Source: Pomphorhynchus laevis (lineage: Eukaryota > Acanthocephala > Palaeacanthocephala > Echinorhynchida > Pomphorhynchidae). Taken from it: a DNA stretch of 64,000 nucleotides. Below the pieces are notes generated by a model. That model saw nothing but the letters and a program-made list of their open reading frames with translations, ran no database searches and had not been told where the DNA came from. The stretch spans positions 80,034 through 144,033 of the forward strand of contig WNNJ02003552.1 in assembly GCA_012934845.2 (NCBI GenBank), read 5' to 3'. Position 1 is the first letter of the stretch; the number at the start of each line of letters is the position of its first letter. The position numbers were made by a program, and so were the translations under genes. Shown here piece by piece: positions 10,738 through 21,090 of this stretch.

Positions 10738-11430
10738 TTACCAGCGACTAGGTAAGTCGGCCGGGTTCTCCTTTGTAGATATCCATTCTGTAGGAGTACC
10801 ATGCAGCTCTTGCAAGAACAGGTTGCCCATTGGCCCTGTTTTTAACTTGTCACTTTTTAACAGAATGATATATACCCATATTATCGGTGCATATCTTAGC
10901 GTTTGGTTATAGTTGATTACCACACCAAGAGGCTAATAATTCTGCTTGGAAGATTGGGATTTCATATGGCAAATGATAAAAGATTATAAAAAATTTCATA
11001 TGGTAAATGAAGGGGATTGCTTCATATGTGAAGCAATCCCCTTCCGCTGCAACTATCCCAATTTGTGAATTGGTGGCATCCACGAAGATTTTTTCATGGG
11101 ATGTCTTAGTTGCTTTTGGTAGTGTTATTGGCGGCTTATCAATAAGCCATTCCAAAAACCAGGACTGCCACGGCTCATCCTGATATAACAATTTGTGCGC
11201 TGTGTAGAAAAAAGGGAGATAGTAGTTTATCAATCCCCTTAAACGCATCCCGTTACGACTGTCAATGAAAGGTCTCAATATCTTCAGATACGCCACAGCC
11301 TCGCGGAAACGAGATAGCGCATATGGTGATATATCGACTCCAGACTTAAAAAGTGACCTCTTAAGAAAGTTATATTTCTTTTTGGTCACATGAAGCACTT
11401 CTCTTTGTTTAGAGAGAGTTCCCCACATTT
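10738..11430 (-). mobile_element. Fossil retroelement fragment: end of reverse transcriptase and RNase H
   Basis: The minus strand encodes RLRGLINYYLPFF (connection region), IFVDATNSQIGIV with a following FQAELLASW (RNase H-type motifs), and WISTKENPADLPSRW, a signature seen at the end of RNase H in LTR retrotransposons and related reverse-transcribing elements. The family cannot be fixed: LTR type (Pao/BEL or Gypsy-like) or a pararetrovirus-like lineage are the options. It is a short, broken remnant with about two breaks and no terminal repeats, gag or integrase seen. It appears to have landed in a diverged inverted copy of the peptide locus. Confidence 0.6.
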
Positions 11431-11579
11431 GAAGAGCTTCTTAACTGATAAATCTAATTTTTCTTTAGAGTTAAGTGACATGATCATATCATCTATATGA
11501 GTCTATGCTTATACTCCTGCTGAGCGGGTACTAATTCTTTAGTGGAATAAATTCGATCCAGATGTAAACTCAGAATCTA

Positions 11580-11770
11580 CATCGGAAATTTTTTATAAAA
11601 TATAATAATAAATATATTTTAAATATTTATTATTAATCATATAATAAATGCATTAGAAATATTATTATATATTTAATATAAAATATTTTTCTTATTAATA
11701 AATTCAAATATTACAAAATGAATATATTATTATGTATTTATTATTAATTAATATATTTTACTTTATTTTT
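11580..11770. repeat. AT-rich low-complexity sequence
   Basis: Imperfect aaata/atatt repeats without coding content. A similar run lies at 11,945-12,175. Confidence 0.7.
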
Positions 11771-11784
11771 CTTTTTATTTGCAG

Positions 11785-11938
11785 AATTCCTCGTCGCTGT
11801 CAGTTTTCCTCATCTTCGTGCTCGTCATCTTGAGGTATTCGGTAAAATCAAAGAATCTCTTTTTCTCCGTGACACCTCGTTAATTGTCTCCTGTTGTTCA
11901 GTTTCTGTAGTTAATGCCGTGAGGTTTCGTCGTCCCAG
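11785..11938 (+). CDS. Candidate internal exon of an unidentified gene
   Basis: An island of about 154 bp, markedly richer in G+C than its low-complexity flanks, is bounded by a good acceptor (tttttatttgcag) and a CAG|gttaaa donor. One frame (from 11,787) is open to the donor. It encodes FLVAVSFPHLRARHLEVFGK, then IKESLFLRDTSLIVS, then CCSVSVVNAVRFRRP. I do not recognise the protein. It could be a host exon trapped between repeats or a fragment of an unrecognised transposon. No neighbouring exon of the same gene is visible. Confidence 0.35.
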
Positions 11939-12239
11939 GTTAAATTATTAATTAGAATTTATTTAATTTATTAACTATAATTTATTAATTATATAATAAA
12001 TATATTAGTAAATAAATATAAATATATTACTAAATAAATAAATTAATAAAAAAAATTATTATATTTATTAATAAATATATTAATAAATATAATTATTAAT
12101 TATAAATATATTAATAAATATAATTATTAATTATAAATATATTAATAAATAAATATATATAAATATATATATACTGTCAGATGTCTCTGGATGGCCCGTT
12201 GTAAGTTTTGTCTGAGTCAACTAAACTAGGTGGTGACAC

Positions 12240-13613
12240 CGAAAAAGCACCGTTAAAAATTATGGCTTAAAAGTTACATGTACTCAACCATATTGAAAAA
12301 ATACGTAAGTACTAATGATTTCACTTTTAGATTTTTTAAATGTAACAGAAAAAATTGTATAGTTTGTGATGTTATAAATAATAATAATTGTATCATAAGT
12401 AATACGACAAACAAATGTTTTTCATTAAATATTAATAATAATTGTAACTGCAATACCGCAGTTGTAGTGTATCTTATACAATGTACAAGTGGATTGCAAT
12501 ATATAGGAAAAACATCAAATGTTAAAAACTAGGTTTAGGCAACACATATATAATATACAGCATAATAGTCAAACTATATTTCATAAACATATGAGATTAA
12601 TAGGACATGATATTAAAAACTGTAAATTATTTATTTTAGAACATATTATCGAAGAAAACATTTTAATATTAAATCAAAAACTATTAGAAAAAGAAGATTT
12701 TTGGATTAAAACGCTTAATTCCATGTACCCATTAGGATTGAATGACGTGGTACAAGGAATTGGCAGAAGTAGTATAATACATAATAAACAACTATATTAT
12801 AATAATCCGGTTAAACGCAAACCAAGAAGTCATGGTGATAAAAGGAATAGGAAAAATAGAGTTAAAAATATTAAAAAAGATATGTATATAAATGAACAAT
12901 TAGAAATATTAAAACAACTTTTAAGTGATAATAAGCTAAAAGATCTTTATGTAAATATAAGAAGTTTTTCTAAAGATATCGTATGTTCAATAAATCAAAA
13001 ATTAATTAACGACTATGATAGGCTAAGTTGTATAATAGACAGTTATTGTAATACAAAATACTATAATCGTACAATAAATGTTAATAATAACAATAGAAAA
13101 TATGCATTAACCATAAACTTCATTAATAAATGTATAGATAACATAAATATAGCCGGACTTTTAAATAATTCTAAAAGTAAAGAAATAATAGGGTCAGATT
13201 TAAGTAAATATATTCCTAAAATAAGGTATAAACTCCTACCACCATTAGGACGAAAAATTTATAATTATAATAAAGAATTAAAATCAATATGTAACGATAA
13301 TATTAGAAACATAATGGAAACAGAATGCAATTGTAAAAATCTTAGTTTTGATAAAATAAATGAACATATATGTACCCGTAAACTAGAATTAATTGAAAAT
13401 TGTGAATTAAGAAAGCTGCTATCAAAAGGGTATAAATATAGATTAAATAATAACAACGACAAAAATAAAATTTACAATTCGTTATATAATAACTTAAATG
13501 ATTACTTTAGTAAGCTGAGTAATAGTGAAAGCTCGAATATATCTAAGATATATGAAATTAAAAATAAAATGAAAATAACAAACAATTATAAAAGCAAAGA
13601 TAAAAAGTCTTAA
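12240..13613 (+). mobile_element. PLE with N-terminal GIY-YIG endonuclease: 5' half of the element
   Basis: The first frame (12,278-12,532) holds a Cys-rich knuckle (CNRKNCIVCD) and the GIY-YIG core (VVVYLIQCTSGLQYIGKTSN). The second frame (12,519-13,613, 364 aa) continues with RFRQHIYNIQ and the domain end EDFWIKTLNSMYPLGLND. A Lys/Asn-rich linker follows, then the conserved pre-RT region PKIRYKLLPPLGRKIYNYNK, a Cys pair (CNCK) and ELRKLLSKGYKYR. This order (endonuclease, linker, then RT) matches PLEs with an N-terminal endonuclease, Naiad-like in my reading. The two frames overlap and are offset by one base. The RT is missing here, but RT pieces of the same family lie at 4.4, 59.5 and 60.6 kb. 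Confidence 0.7.
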
Positions 13614-13870
13614 GTTTGATAAAATAAATGAACATATATGCACTAATAATTTAAAATTAATTGAAAATTGTGAATTAATAAAGCTGCTATCAAAAGGGTA
13701 TAAATATAGATTAAATAATAACAGCGACAAAAATAAAATTTACAATTCGTTATATAATAACTTAAATGATTACTTTAGTAAGCTGATTAATAGTGAAAGC
13801 TCGAATATATCTAAGATAAAAATTTGGAAAGATTATACATTTGATAAAATTAAAAATAAAATAAAAATAA
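13345..13870 (+). repeat. Tandem duplication (about 268 bp) at the end of the PLE frame
   Basis: The block with AAGCTGCTATCAAAAGGGTA near 13,413 recurs near 13,682, with matching flanks on both sides (from ataaatgaacatata through actttagtaagctga). It duplicates the KINEHIC...KLLSKGYKYR segment of the PLE protein; the second copy lies beyond the stop of the frame. Confidence 0.8.
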
Positions 13871-13879
13871 CAAACAATT

Positions 13880-15600
13880 ATGTAGCTGGCTTATAATGCG
13901 AAAGTCACCTTGTGTGACCTAGCAAAGGTCACACCTAGTGGTGTGTCAAACTGTATTCCAGGATCAATCATGATACTACTATATATTTGGTAAAATGAAT
14001 AACTGGTGGTTGAAAGATAAAAAAAATACAATTTATTTCTTACTAGTTTCGCTTTTTCCAAAGCTTTATCAAAGAACAAATTATTCATATCACAAACTTA
14101 GCATCAGTCATATATGAAAAATCAGAAAAAATCATATGCCTTTACATTTGCACACAATTATCCATTATCATGCCATTCATAGATGGTTCCCTTATTCAGA
14201 CCGAATCCTGGTAATGTTTTTAGTTGCCCTTGCCATATTTTCTCACTCTTTAATCGTTCTGCATTGGACCTAAAATTACTTCCAAGAACTGTATATGTAA
14301 CATTGTTATCATTTCCATCAGGTGTATCTGTTATGTGAGTTACTAAGCCATCTGAGTTGAAATTTGAATTTACGTTTTCTTCCGTTTTAACTTTCTTCAT
14401 TAATCTTGATTTTATATCTGCACGTCTGTTTGTTACTCGGTGACTCAAACACCGTGTGCTCTCGCCAACGTATTGTAAATGACATTCATTACAATGCCCT
14501 GCATATACAATGTTTGGTGTTGCACAGTTATTTACACCGCCTAGAGGATATTGAATTTGAGTAGTGGCTGATATCACCGAATTTGTTGAGTTAATGCTTC
14601 TGCACATTTTACATCTTGGACGTTTGCATTTGGAACATGTTGCATCTACTTTCTCTTTTCTTTGCAACTTATTGCTCATTTTAGCATTTACCAACTGTAA
14701 GCAAATCTTGTTCCTAGACTGGAAGAAGATAAAAGGTTTTTCCCTTGTATATTTAATTGACGGCATACTGAGTTATAAGCTTTTATTACATCTCTGTTAA
14801 TATATCGTATACCATTATGATATGGAATTGCTGTATATGCTCTGTCTAATTTGGTCTGGGTTTTTAACCAAGCTTCGCGTTGTTGCTTTCGAATTTTCGA
14901 GAATTGCTTATGAATAAATCTCTCTGTGTATCCTCGAGTTTTTAAATGTTTTTCTATATCAACTAGGCCTTCTTCAAAGTCTTTATCGTGACTGCATATA
15001 CGACGAATTCGCAATGCTTCGTTAAATACGACGGCTCTTTTTATAGTTCCACTTTGAGCACTATTTGAATGCATGTATAAAGGCTTACCGCTTGGTTTTC
15101 TGAACGTTTTGGTGTTGTATCCATCATAATCCTTAAATACGGTGACATCCAAGAAGCTAGCAGATTCTCCGTAAGTATGGGTAAACTGTAGCGATCCACT
15201 TGTGTTAAGATTGGTTAGGAACTTGATAAGATTATTTTCTCCGTGGTTCCAAACATTAAGAATATCATCAATATACCGAACCCATAACTCTGGTTTTAAA
15301 TGTTGTGATTCTAAAAATCTCTGCTCATAATCTGCCATAAATATAGTTGCATACGATGGTGCACATGGGGTGCCCATGGCCGTTCCATAATTCTGAATAA
15401 ACTTTGAATCTTTCCATTCAAAGATATTGTTCTGTAAAACTATTTTTAGAGAATCTGTAATAAATTCAGAGGATTTTGAATCATATTTAAGTGCGGTTAA
15501 GAATCTTTCCATAGCCGTTAGTCCTTCTGTGTGTGGTATATTTATGTACTTAAATATAACCGCACTTAAATGCCTCTTCATGAGGAAAACATATGATATA
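13880..15600 (-). mobile_element. Penelope family 2, 5'-truncated, RT plus GIY-YIG endonuclease
   Basis: The minus-strand frame 14,688-15,581 begins inside the RT at INIPHTEGLTAMERFLTAL. It continues with NYGTAMGTPCAPSYATIFMA, the catalytic WVRYIDDILNVWNHG and SGSLQFTHTYGESASFLDVT, typical of Penelope RT. A second overlapping frame (14,158-14,766) holds CSKCKRPRCKMC and the GIY-YIG nuclease (NIVYAGHCNECHLQYVGEST), then NRRADIKSRL. The endonuclease is therefore C-terminal, as in canonical Penelope. The 5' half is missing and the coding region is split between two frames. 13,880-14,157 is its probable 3' untranslated tail. Its start shares GTAGCTGG, AATGCGAAAGTCACC and GTGTGACCTAGCAA with the R repeats at 50.7-51.7 kb. 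Confidence 0.8.
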
Positions 15601-15660
15601 TATAGTGATTGAATAACCCGCTGTTAATGATCCATATAGGATAGTGGTATCTAATAAATG

Positions 15661-15710
15661 ATTGTTAATACACCGAACGCTCAGCAAAAAGCGTTCGGGG
15701 TATTGACAAT
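15661..15710. repeat. Strong hairpin
   Basis: ATTGTTAATACACCGAACGC and GCGTTCGGGGTATTGACAAT are reverse complements at 18 of 20 positions, around a 10-base loop. It lies just beyond the 5' break of Penelope family 2. No ribozyme core is visible in it. Confidence 0.8.
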
Positions 15711-15779
15711 TATTATATATATAAACAACCAACGGCAGCAATAAAATTTTCTGCCGATTAAATTAGGATGATCCGGAAA

Positions 15780-16010
15780 GCACGTGGTTTGCTCAAAGAG
15801 GCTATGCCCATGCTACCACGTCAGCGAATTCTCGGAGATGCCTTTTCAATATATCACAAGGCAGCCGAAACGACTGATGGTAGTTCACCCTACTGATGAG
15901 TGCTTCCGGCTAGATCGTCTAGGAGTGATAACGAAGTATGTTCTGCTTGTAATCGAACTCCGGTTTTTGGCAAAATTCTTGATTATACAACTGTAGCTTG
16001 TAAGTTCCCG
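15780..16010 (+). repeat. tRNA-headed SINE with permuted hammerhead-like core
   Basis: A tRNA-like head (TTTGCTCAAAGAGGCTATG, then CGAATTCTCGGAG) is followed by GGCAGCC-GAAAC, a GTA triplet, CTGATGAG and GTGCTTCC at about 15,859-15,908. The flanks of GAAA and CTGATGA can pair (six of seven after a bulged T). A diverged copy of the downstream part (CTCGTCTAGGAATGATAA and the GGTTTTTGGCAA block) occurs at 33,490-33,560. Confidence 0.55.
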
Positions 16011-16745
16011 GAGAACAGTGTGAACCATTCAGCTCTTTATATATATTTGTATATAAAAGATTTTCTAATTGAGGAAAGAAGTACTTTTTTTATTATTAAA
16101 ACGTTTCGACTATTGTCTTCATCAGTTAATGCACACTCAAACTTCACTGAGTATCTGACTATGTATTACGATTTCCGCGAAAGAATCTAGTACAATTTAA
16201 AACAATGCTGCGTGTTTAGTGATTTGTCGCTCATCAATTGTGCTATCCAATACAATTCCTCGTGTTTTCTAAGTCATGTGTTGTCGAGTCCAGACCGTAA
16301 TATTGTTGTATTATACCTGTGTCCCTCATTCTCAATTACGTGACTAACCATGCCATCGCTCGTATTTTTCTTAATTTTTATGTCAGATCTGCGATTGTTG
16401 GCTCGGATGTGCATCTTGTCAGATGTCTCTCCGATGTATTGATTGTTGCAGTTTGAACAGCTGGCCAAATAAACATTACCTTTACTTTTGCAATTGTTTA
16501 CTCCTACAATCCTGTAATCAAGACCAGTATACGAACTGCTAAATGTTTCGGTGTCCTTCATTTCACGACAGCACTTGCATCTCTTATCGTCACACGCTGT
16601 GTTTCGGCCTTTGGGTGTCACTTCATGCTGTTTATTTCTTAATAACATTGCACGTATGTTCCGATTATTTTTAAAGCAAATTCTAGGCCTTCTTAAGCCT
16701 TTAACTCCTGATAACTGAACGCGTGTCATTTGAGTGTGCATTAAC
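16010..16745 (-). mobile_element. Penelope family 1, inverted 3' fragment
   Basis: The minus-strand frame 16,274-16,741 repeats the C-terminal end of the element at 17.2-20.0 kb: TRVQLSGVKGLRRPRICFKN, the CDDKRCKCC knuckle and an intact GIY-YIG core (NVYLASCSNCNNQYIGETSD). Its 3' tail with the hammerhead-like block is at about 16,095-16,140. The break point at about 16,741 lies head-to-head against a plus-strand copy of the same tail, an inverted arrangement common for PLEs. Confidence 0.85.
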
Positions 16746-16790
16746 TGATGAAGACAATAGTCGAAACGTTTTATTCAGTTCACAGATGCA
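16733..16790 (+). ncRNA. Penelope-tail hammerhead-like core
   Basis: TTAACTGATGAAGACAATAG is followed by TCGAAACGTTTTATTC: CTGATGA, a GAC/GTC stem around AATA, then GAAAC, in hammerhead order. PLEs are known to carry minimal hammerhead ribozymes in their terminal repeats. The same block ends the element at 19,984-20,014 and lies on the minus strand at 16,095-16,135. Stem III and the cleavage triplet are not convincing here, so activity is doubtful. Confidence 0.45.
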
Positions 16791-16929
16791 ATCAAATACA
16801 ATTAAAAACTATCATTGCAAGTGGCAGCATGAAATACGGGTGATCCGGCTAGCGGATCACACATATCGGGTAGGTTTCTAATAGATCGTTAGAATGCGAT
16901 CCCCTACCAGAAGTAATATACAGAAATGT

Positions 16930-17110
16930 ATATCTACACCACTGGAGCAGCCAGCTTAGTGGATGTTGCGTTGAATCACGATACAGACGTCCTGAGTTCA
17001 AATCCGATCAGCATCAGTCAACGGAGAATGCAGATAATAAGTGTCGAAACGTGAAATGTAGGTCTGGGTTAGAAGCTGATGAGACCCACCCAGACTGATT
17101 AGTAGCGTCC
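16930..17110 (+). repeat. tRNA-derived SINE with permuted hammerhead-like core
   Basis: Box-A-like CAGCTTAGTGGATG and box-B-like GAGTTCAAATCCGATC are at tRNA-like spacing (16,945-17,005). Downstream lie GTGTC-GAAAC, GTA and CTGATGAGACCC (17,039-17,085). It sits between the two Penelope family 1 pieces. Confidence 0.65.
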
Positions 17111-17199
17111 TGCTGTATCAAAAATAAGATCAATACCTGTGAGGATAATATCGTGCCACAATCGGAAAAATTTCAGCTCACAGATGCAATCAAATACAA

Positions 17200-17310
17200 T
17201 TAATAAAAAAAGTACTTCTTTCCTCAATTAAAAAACTTTTATATACAAATATATGGAAGAGTCTACAATAGACCTTGAGGGGCAATTATATACTCGAAAT
17301 ACCCACTATA
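17200..17310 (+). repeat. Penelope family 1 terminal repeat (pLTR), upstream copy
   Basis: AAAAAAAGTACTTCTTTCC through GAAATACCCACTAT is repeated in the same orientation at 20,018-20,125, after the element's 3' end. PLEs typically integrate as partial tandems that leave such pseudo-LTRs. The repeat includes the first codons of the first frame. Confidence 0.8.
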
Positions 17311-17708
17311 ATGAAATAGTCTGTAACAAGACCTTGCCAAATATACAAAGAAGTAGAATACGTGCACACTTACAGTTTGCTGAGTATTGTAGACGAATGA
17401 AGATAACCCCCAATGGATTAAGAATAAAAAAGAAGCTTCAGGTTAACTGGTCGATGATATCAGATGAACATAGGAACAAATTGGAAACACGTTGGCGTAG
17501 GATCGTACGAAGCTGTGAACAATCACTGAATAAAATAATGCGCGATTTTTATTCATATGCGGATACACAAATGAAAGGCGACATTGATAAAACTGAGTAT
17601 ACGCTAAGATTGAGACAGAAGTGTAATAAACTGAGTAAATTAATGGAGAAACGTGTGGATCCTGCGACACTAGGTAATATACATGTTAAAAAAACAGAAG
17701 ATTTGTGA
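17253..17708 (+). CDS. Penelope family 1, N-terminal frame
   Basis: 151 codons from ATG (MEESTIDLEGQLYTRNTHYN) rich in Arg/Lys, with RIRAHLQFAEYCRRMKI and NKLSKLMEKRVDPATLGNIH. This is the basic N-terminal part of Penelope proteins and has no enzymatic motif. It ends where the RT frame begins, in a different register next to an A7 run, so the two parts were probably one frame. It belongs to the mobile element and not to a host gene. Confidence 0.75.
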   Translation: MEESTIDLEGQLYTRNTHYNEIVCNKTLPNIQRSRIRAHLQFAEYCRRMKITPNGLRIKKKLQVNWSMISDEHRNKLETRWRRIVRSCEQSLNKIMRDFYSYADTQMKGDIDKTEYTLRLRQKCNKLSKLMEKRVDPATLGNIHVKKTEDL

Positions 17709-19921
17709 ATAAACGAAGGTGGCAATCGTTCCAGAAACATGATATAAGTAATGTGGTGAATATTAGTGGAAAGGACATATCCAATAGCCAATTGGAAACA
17801 CTGTCATTAGGAATGAAATTTATTCCCACATCTCGGGAGTTTAATCGTCTTGAGTTGATACAGTCATTACAAAATACGGTTAGAGGAATTTTTGCGGAAA
17901 CGGATGAGAACACTGAGTACAGGTCGAATATTATTGGCAAAATGACAATGAAAAATGATTTGAGTTTAAACAAATATATACAACTAAAGCCCAACACAGG
18001 AATAGGGTCGAATCTAGGAAAACAAAAAAGAAAAACACTAATCAATCTATCCAAAGACGAGGAAATCATTATTTTACCAGCTGATAAAGGTGGAAAAGTC
18101 GTAATATACAACTATGATAATTACATCAAGGAGGGGTATAGACAACTCAATACAGATACGTATGAAGAGATTGATCGGGATAGGTTTGAATCAATCATAA
18201 TAAAAATTAATGAGAAAATCACGACGAGCTTCACTGAAAAAGAGGTAAACAAATATGTTCAAAATTCTCCACGTCCTGGTAGTCTATATCTACTTACAAA
18301 GCTACATAAAAGAATTATGCCATGTCCCTGTAGACCGATAATCAATAACAATCGTTGCGCAAGTGAGTTGGTGTCAAGATATCTCCACCAACAACTGTAT
18401 CCATTACTTCAACAATGTACTTCATATTTAGCAAGCACGGATGATTTCCTTCGTGCGTTTGATAGGATAAAATCTACCATATCCGAGAACGATATAATTG
18501 CAACGGTGGATGTCGTAGCGTTGTATACCTCGATAGATACGGAAAAGGGAATTGAGTCAATACGTCGACATTTGAGTAACATATATGAAGAGGATGATTC
18601 GGAAGTGAACAGAATATGTACTTTATTACGATCGGTCTTGGAATCTAACGCATTTTCATTTGACAATAAACTGTTTTTGCAGAAGAAAGGTACAGCAATG
18701 GGAATGCCAGTCGGTCCGACATATGCAAGATTATACGTGGATACGATCGAGTCAGACTTTATTGCTAAACAAGTGTGCAAACCGAAGATGTGGAAAAGAT
18801 ACGTGGACGATATATTTATAATATGGGAACACGGATTAGAACCGTTAAAAACATTCATAGCTGATCTAAACAAGGTTGGAGAACTACAATTTACAATTGA
18901 TATTCCAGGTAATCATCGAATACCATTTTTAGATGTAGAGGTGTATAAAAACAGAGTTGGGAGGTTTCAAACTACGGCACATACTAAGATGGATGGCGTA
19001 AAATCTTACATTCATGCGAGTAGCTGTCATCATCCCGCAGTGAAGCGACTGATGATAAGAAACGAAGCATATCGGTACGGGAAATTATGTTCAACAAACG
19101 AGGAGTTCGAACGAAATGTCGCTGTTCTACAGAAAGAATTACAAGGAAGAGGGTATGCAACTAGACAAATTACAAGACAATGCAATATGGTTCGCAGACA
19201 CACTAGGAAAGAGCTACTAACGAAGTCGGATTATTGTAAGGATAATAACATAACTAACACCAACGAAGAAGGTAGTAACATCGAATCTCCCACAATACAT
19301 AAGAGTTCTGAATTTAGCTTTAATACCACGTTTAAGTATACCCCAGTTATACGTGATATGCAGAAGAATATAGACACTGCATTTACACGCGTTCAGTTAT
19401 CAGGAGTTAAAGGCTTAAGAAGGCCTAGAATTTGCTTTAAAAATAATCGAAACATACGTGCAATGCTTTTAAGAAATAAACAGCATGAAGTGACACCCAA
19501 AGGCCGAAACACAGCGTGTGACGATAAGAGATGCAAGTGCTGTCGTGAAATGAAGGACACCGAAACATTTAGCAGTTCGTATACTGGTCTTGATTACAGG
19601 ATTGTAGGAGTAAACAATTGCAAAAGTAAAGGTAATGTTTATTTGGCCAGCTGTTCAAACTGCAACAAACAATACATCTGAGAGACATCTGACAAGATGC
19701 ACATCCGAGCCAACAATCGCAGATCTGACATAAAAATTAAGAAAAATACGAGTGATGGCATGGTTAGTCACGTAATTGAGAATGAGGGACACAGGTATAA
19801 TACAACAATATTACGGTCTAGACTCGACAACACACGACTTAGAAAACACGAGGAATTGTATTGGATAGCACAATTGATGAGCGACAAATCACTAAACACG
19901 CAGCATTGTTTTAAATTGTAA
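17705..19921 (+). mobile_element. Penelope family 1, reverse transcriptase and GIY-YIG endonuclease
   Basis: The 658-codon frame 17,705-19,681 holds, by residue: ILPADKGGKVVI (123-134), GSLYLLTKLHK (192-202), RPIINNN (210-216), RT motif A TVDVVALYTSID (267-278), GTAMGMPVGPTYARLYVD (329-346), the catalytic YVDD (366-369) and IPFLDVEVYK (406-415). A Cys knuckle CDDKRCKCC (605-613) and the first half of the GIY-YIG domain (NVYLASC...CNKQYI, 644-658) follow. A TGA interrupts the endonuclease inside the YIG motif, and the frame resumes as MHIRANNRRSDIKI (19,697-19,921). Apart from this stop and the register change at 17.7 kb the element looks complete, so it is the youngest retroelement in the window. 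It is flanked by pLTR copies and tail blocks. Confidence 0.9.
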
Positions 19922-20017
19922 TAGATTCTTTCGCGGAAATCGTAATACATAGTCAGATACTCAGTGAAGTTTGAGTGTGCATTAACTGATGAAGACAATA
20001 GTCGAAACGTTTTAATA

Positions 20018-20119
20018 ATAAAAAAAGTACTTCTTTCCTCAATTAGAAAATCTTTTATATACAAATATATGGAAGAGTCTACAATAGACCTTGAGGGGCA
20101 ATTATATACTCGAAATACC

Positions 20120-20125
<6 letters not shown>
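20018..20125 (+). repeat. Penelope family 1 terminal repeat (pLTR), downstream copy
   Basis: Same sequence as 17,200-17,310, directly after the tail hammerhead-like block (CTGATGAAGACAATAGTCGA, 19,989-20,008). It is cut off by a (TA)n run at 20,125. Confidence 0.8.

Positions 20126-20168
<43 letters not shown>
20124..20168. repeat. (TA)n microsatellite
   Basis: Alternating TA run that truncates the Penelope tandem. Confidence 0.95.
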
Positions 20169-20169
<1 letters not shown>

Positions 20170-20418
20170 TAAATGGTGTTGCTTGATAGACTGGACTTCG
20201 ATTCACGACTTTCAGTCACCATGTCACTTCTAGACGACCACTTCAGCATCGAAATGATGAGTACCCGGCAACACTCATCAGTAGAATGAGGTACACACTG
20301 GTCGTTTCGGTTGCCTGTGTAACATTGTGAATATAGGCGTTTCCGACACTTTGTTTAATTGTCTGAGGCTTACGCTCTTTACCAGATCGAATTGCTGTGC
20401 GGACCATCCCAGCTTGTG
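20169..20418 (-). repeat. S-family tRNA-headed repeat
   Basis: On the minus strand it has CAGCAATTCGATCTGG and TAAAGAGCGTAAGCCTCAG (tRNA-like box A region), then GGCAACC-GAAAC, GTA and CTGATGAGTGTTGCC (20,267-20,315). Copies are at 49.87, 52.9-53.75 and 63.42-63.86 kb. It abuts the duplicated peptide module exactly as the 49.87 kb copy does on the other strand. Confidence 0.7.
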
Positions 20419-20970
20419 ATTTTAATTAATGAATAATTTGAAATTGATGAATTTCAAATTAATTAAATTATATAATAAATCATAATTATATTTAAATAAT
20501 ATAAATAATATTATAATTTAATTATCTTTAGTAAGCATTCAATATGACGACAAATGTTTTTTGCATAATAAACTCAAGTAACAAGTTATTATTAATTATA
20601 ATATTATTAATATTAATAATACTCAACAAGCTAGATTTTCTAAGCATAAAAGTTTCTTGATAGGTGATAAGTAATTAGACTTTTTTAAACTTTGTTTAAA
20701 ATTAACTTTGAATTAAAAATACGTTAAAGAGAGATATTATTAAAAAAATTGATTTATCTTCATCTATGCAATAATTGAATTTTTATGTAATAAAGTTAAA
20801 TTAATAAAAAAACTCGATTATAATCTAAAAATTATATTTTTATAAGACGTAACAAGCCACTATATATTTCTGATTTTCAATCATTTTTTAATTTGTATAT
20901 TATATTAGAGATAATATTATTTAAATCTTTTATATTAGAGATATTATTATAAATAATATAATATGCTAGG

Positions 20971-21090
20971 TATTCTTGAAAACTAGAAAAAAATTAAAAT
21001 CTGGAAAATTCGGTGAATAAGAGAGCGATATAAGTTGAAGCAATGAAATAAAAGTCAATTGCAGAGTCGCATTTTTGCCGCAGTTACAAT
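20971..21090 (+). pseudogene. Relic of a cecropin-like peptide exon, type E
   Basis: Collinear with the relics at 7.05 and 35.56 kb. It retains GGAAAATTCGGTGAATAAGA and GCCGCAGTTACAATC, which match the type B exon. Multiply broken. Confidence 0.55.

Noticed and set aside
14564-14800. Frames antisense to the Penelope coding regions (also 15,427-15,612, 17,443-18,111, 18,409-18,873)
   Set aside because: Shadows of the PLE frames on the other strand.
16945-17005. tRNA genes at this and other box A/box B sites (50.96, 51.4, 40.17 kb)
   Set aside because: No acceptor stem or cloverleaf can be closed; these are tRNA-derived SINE heads.
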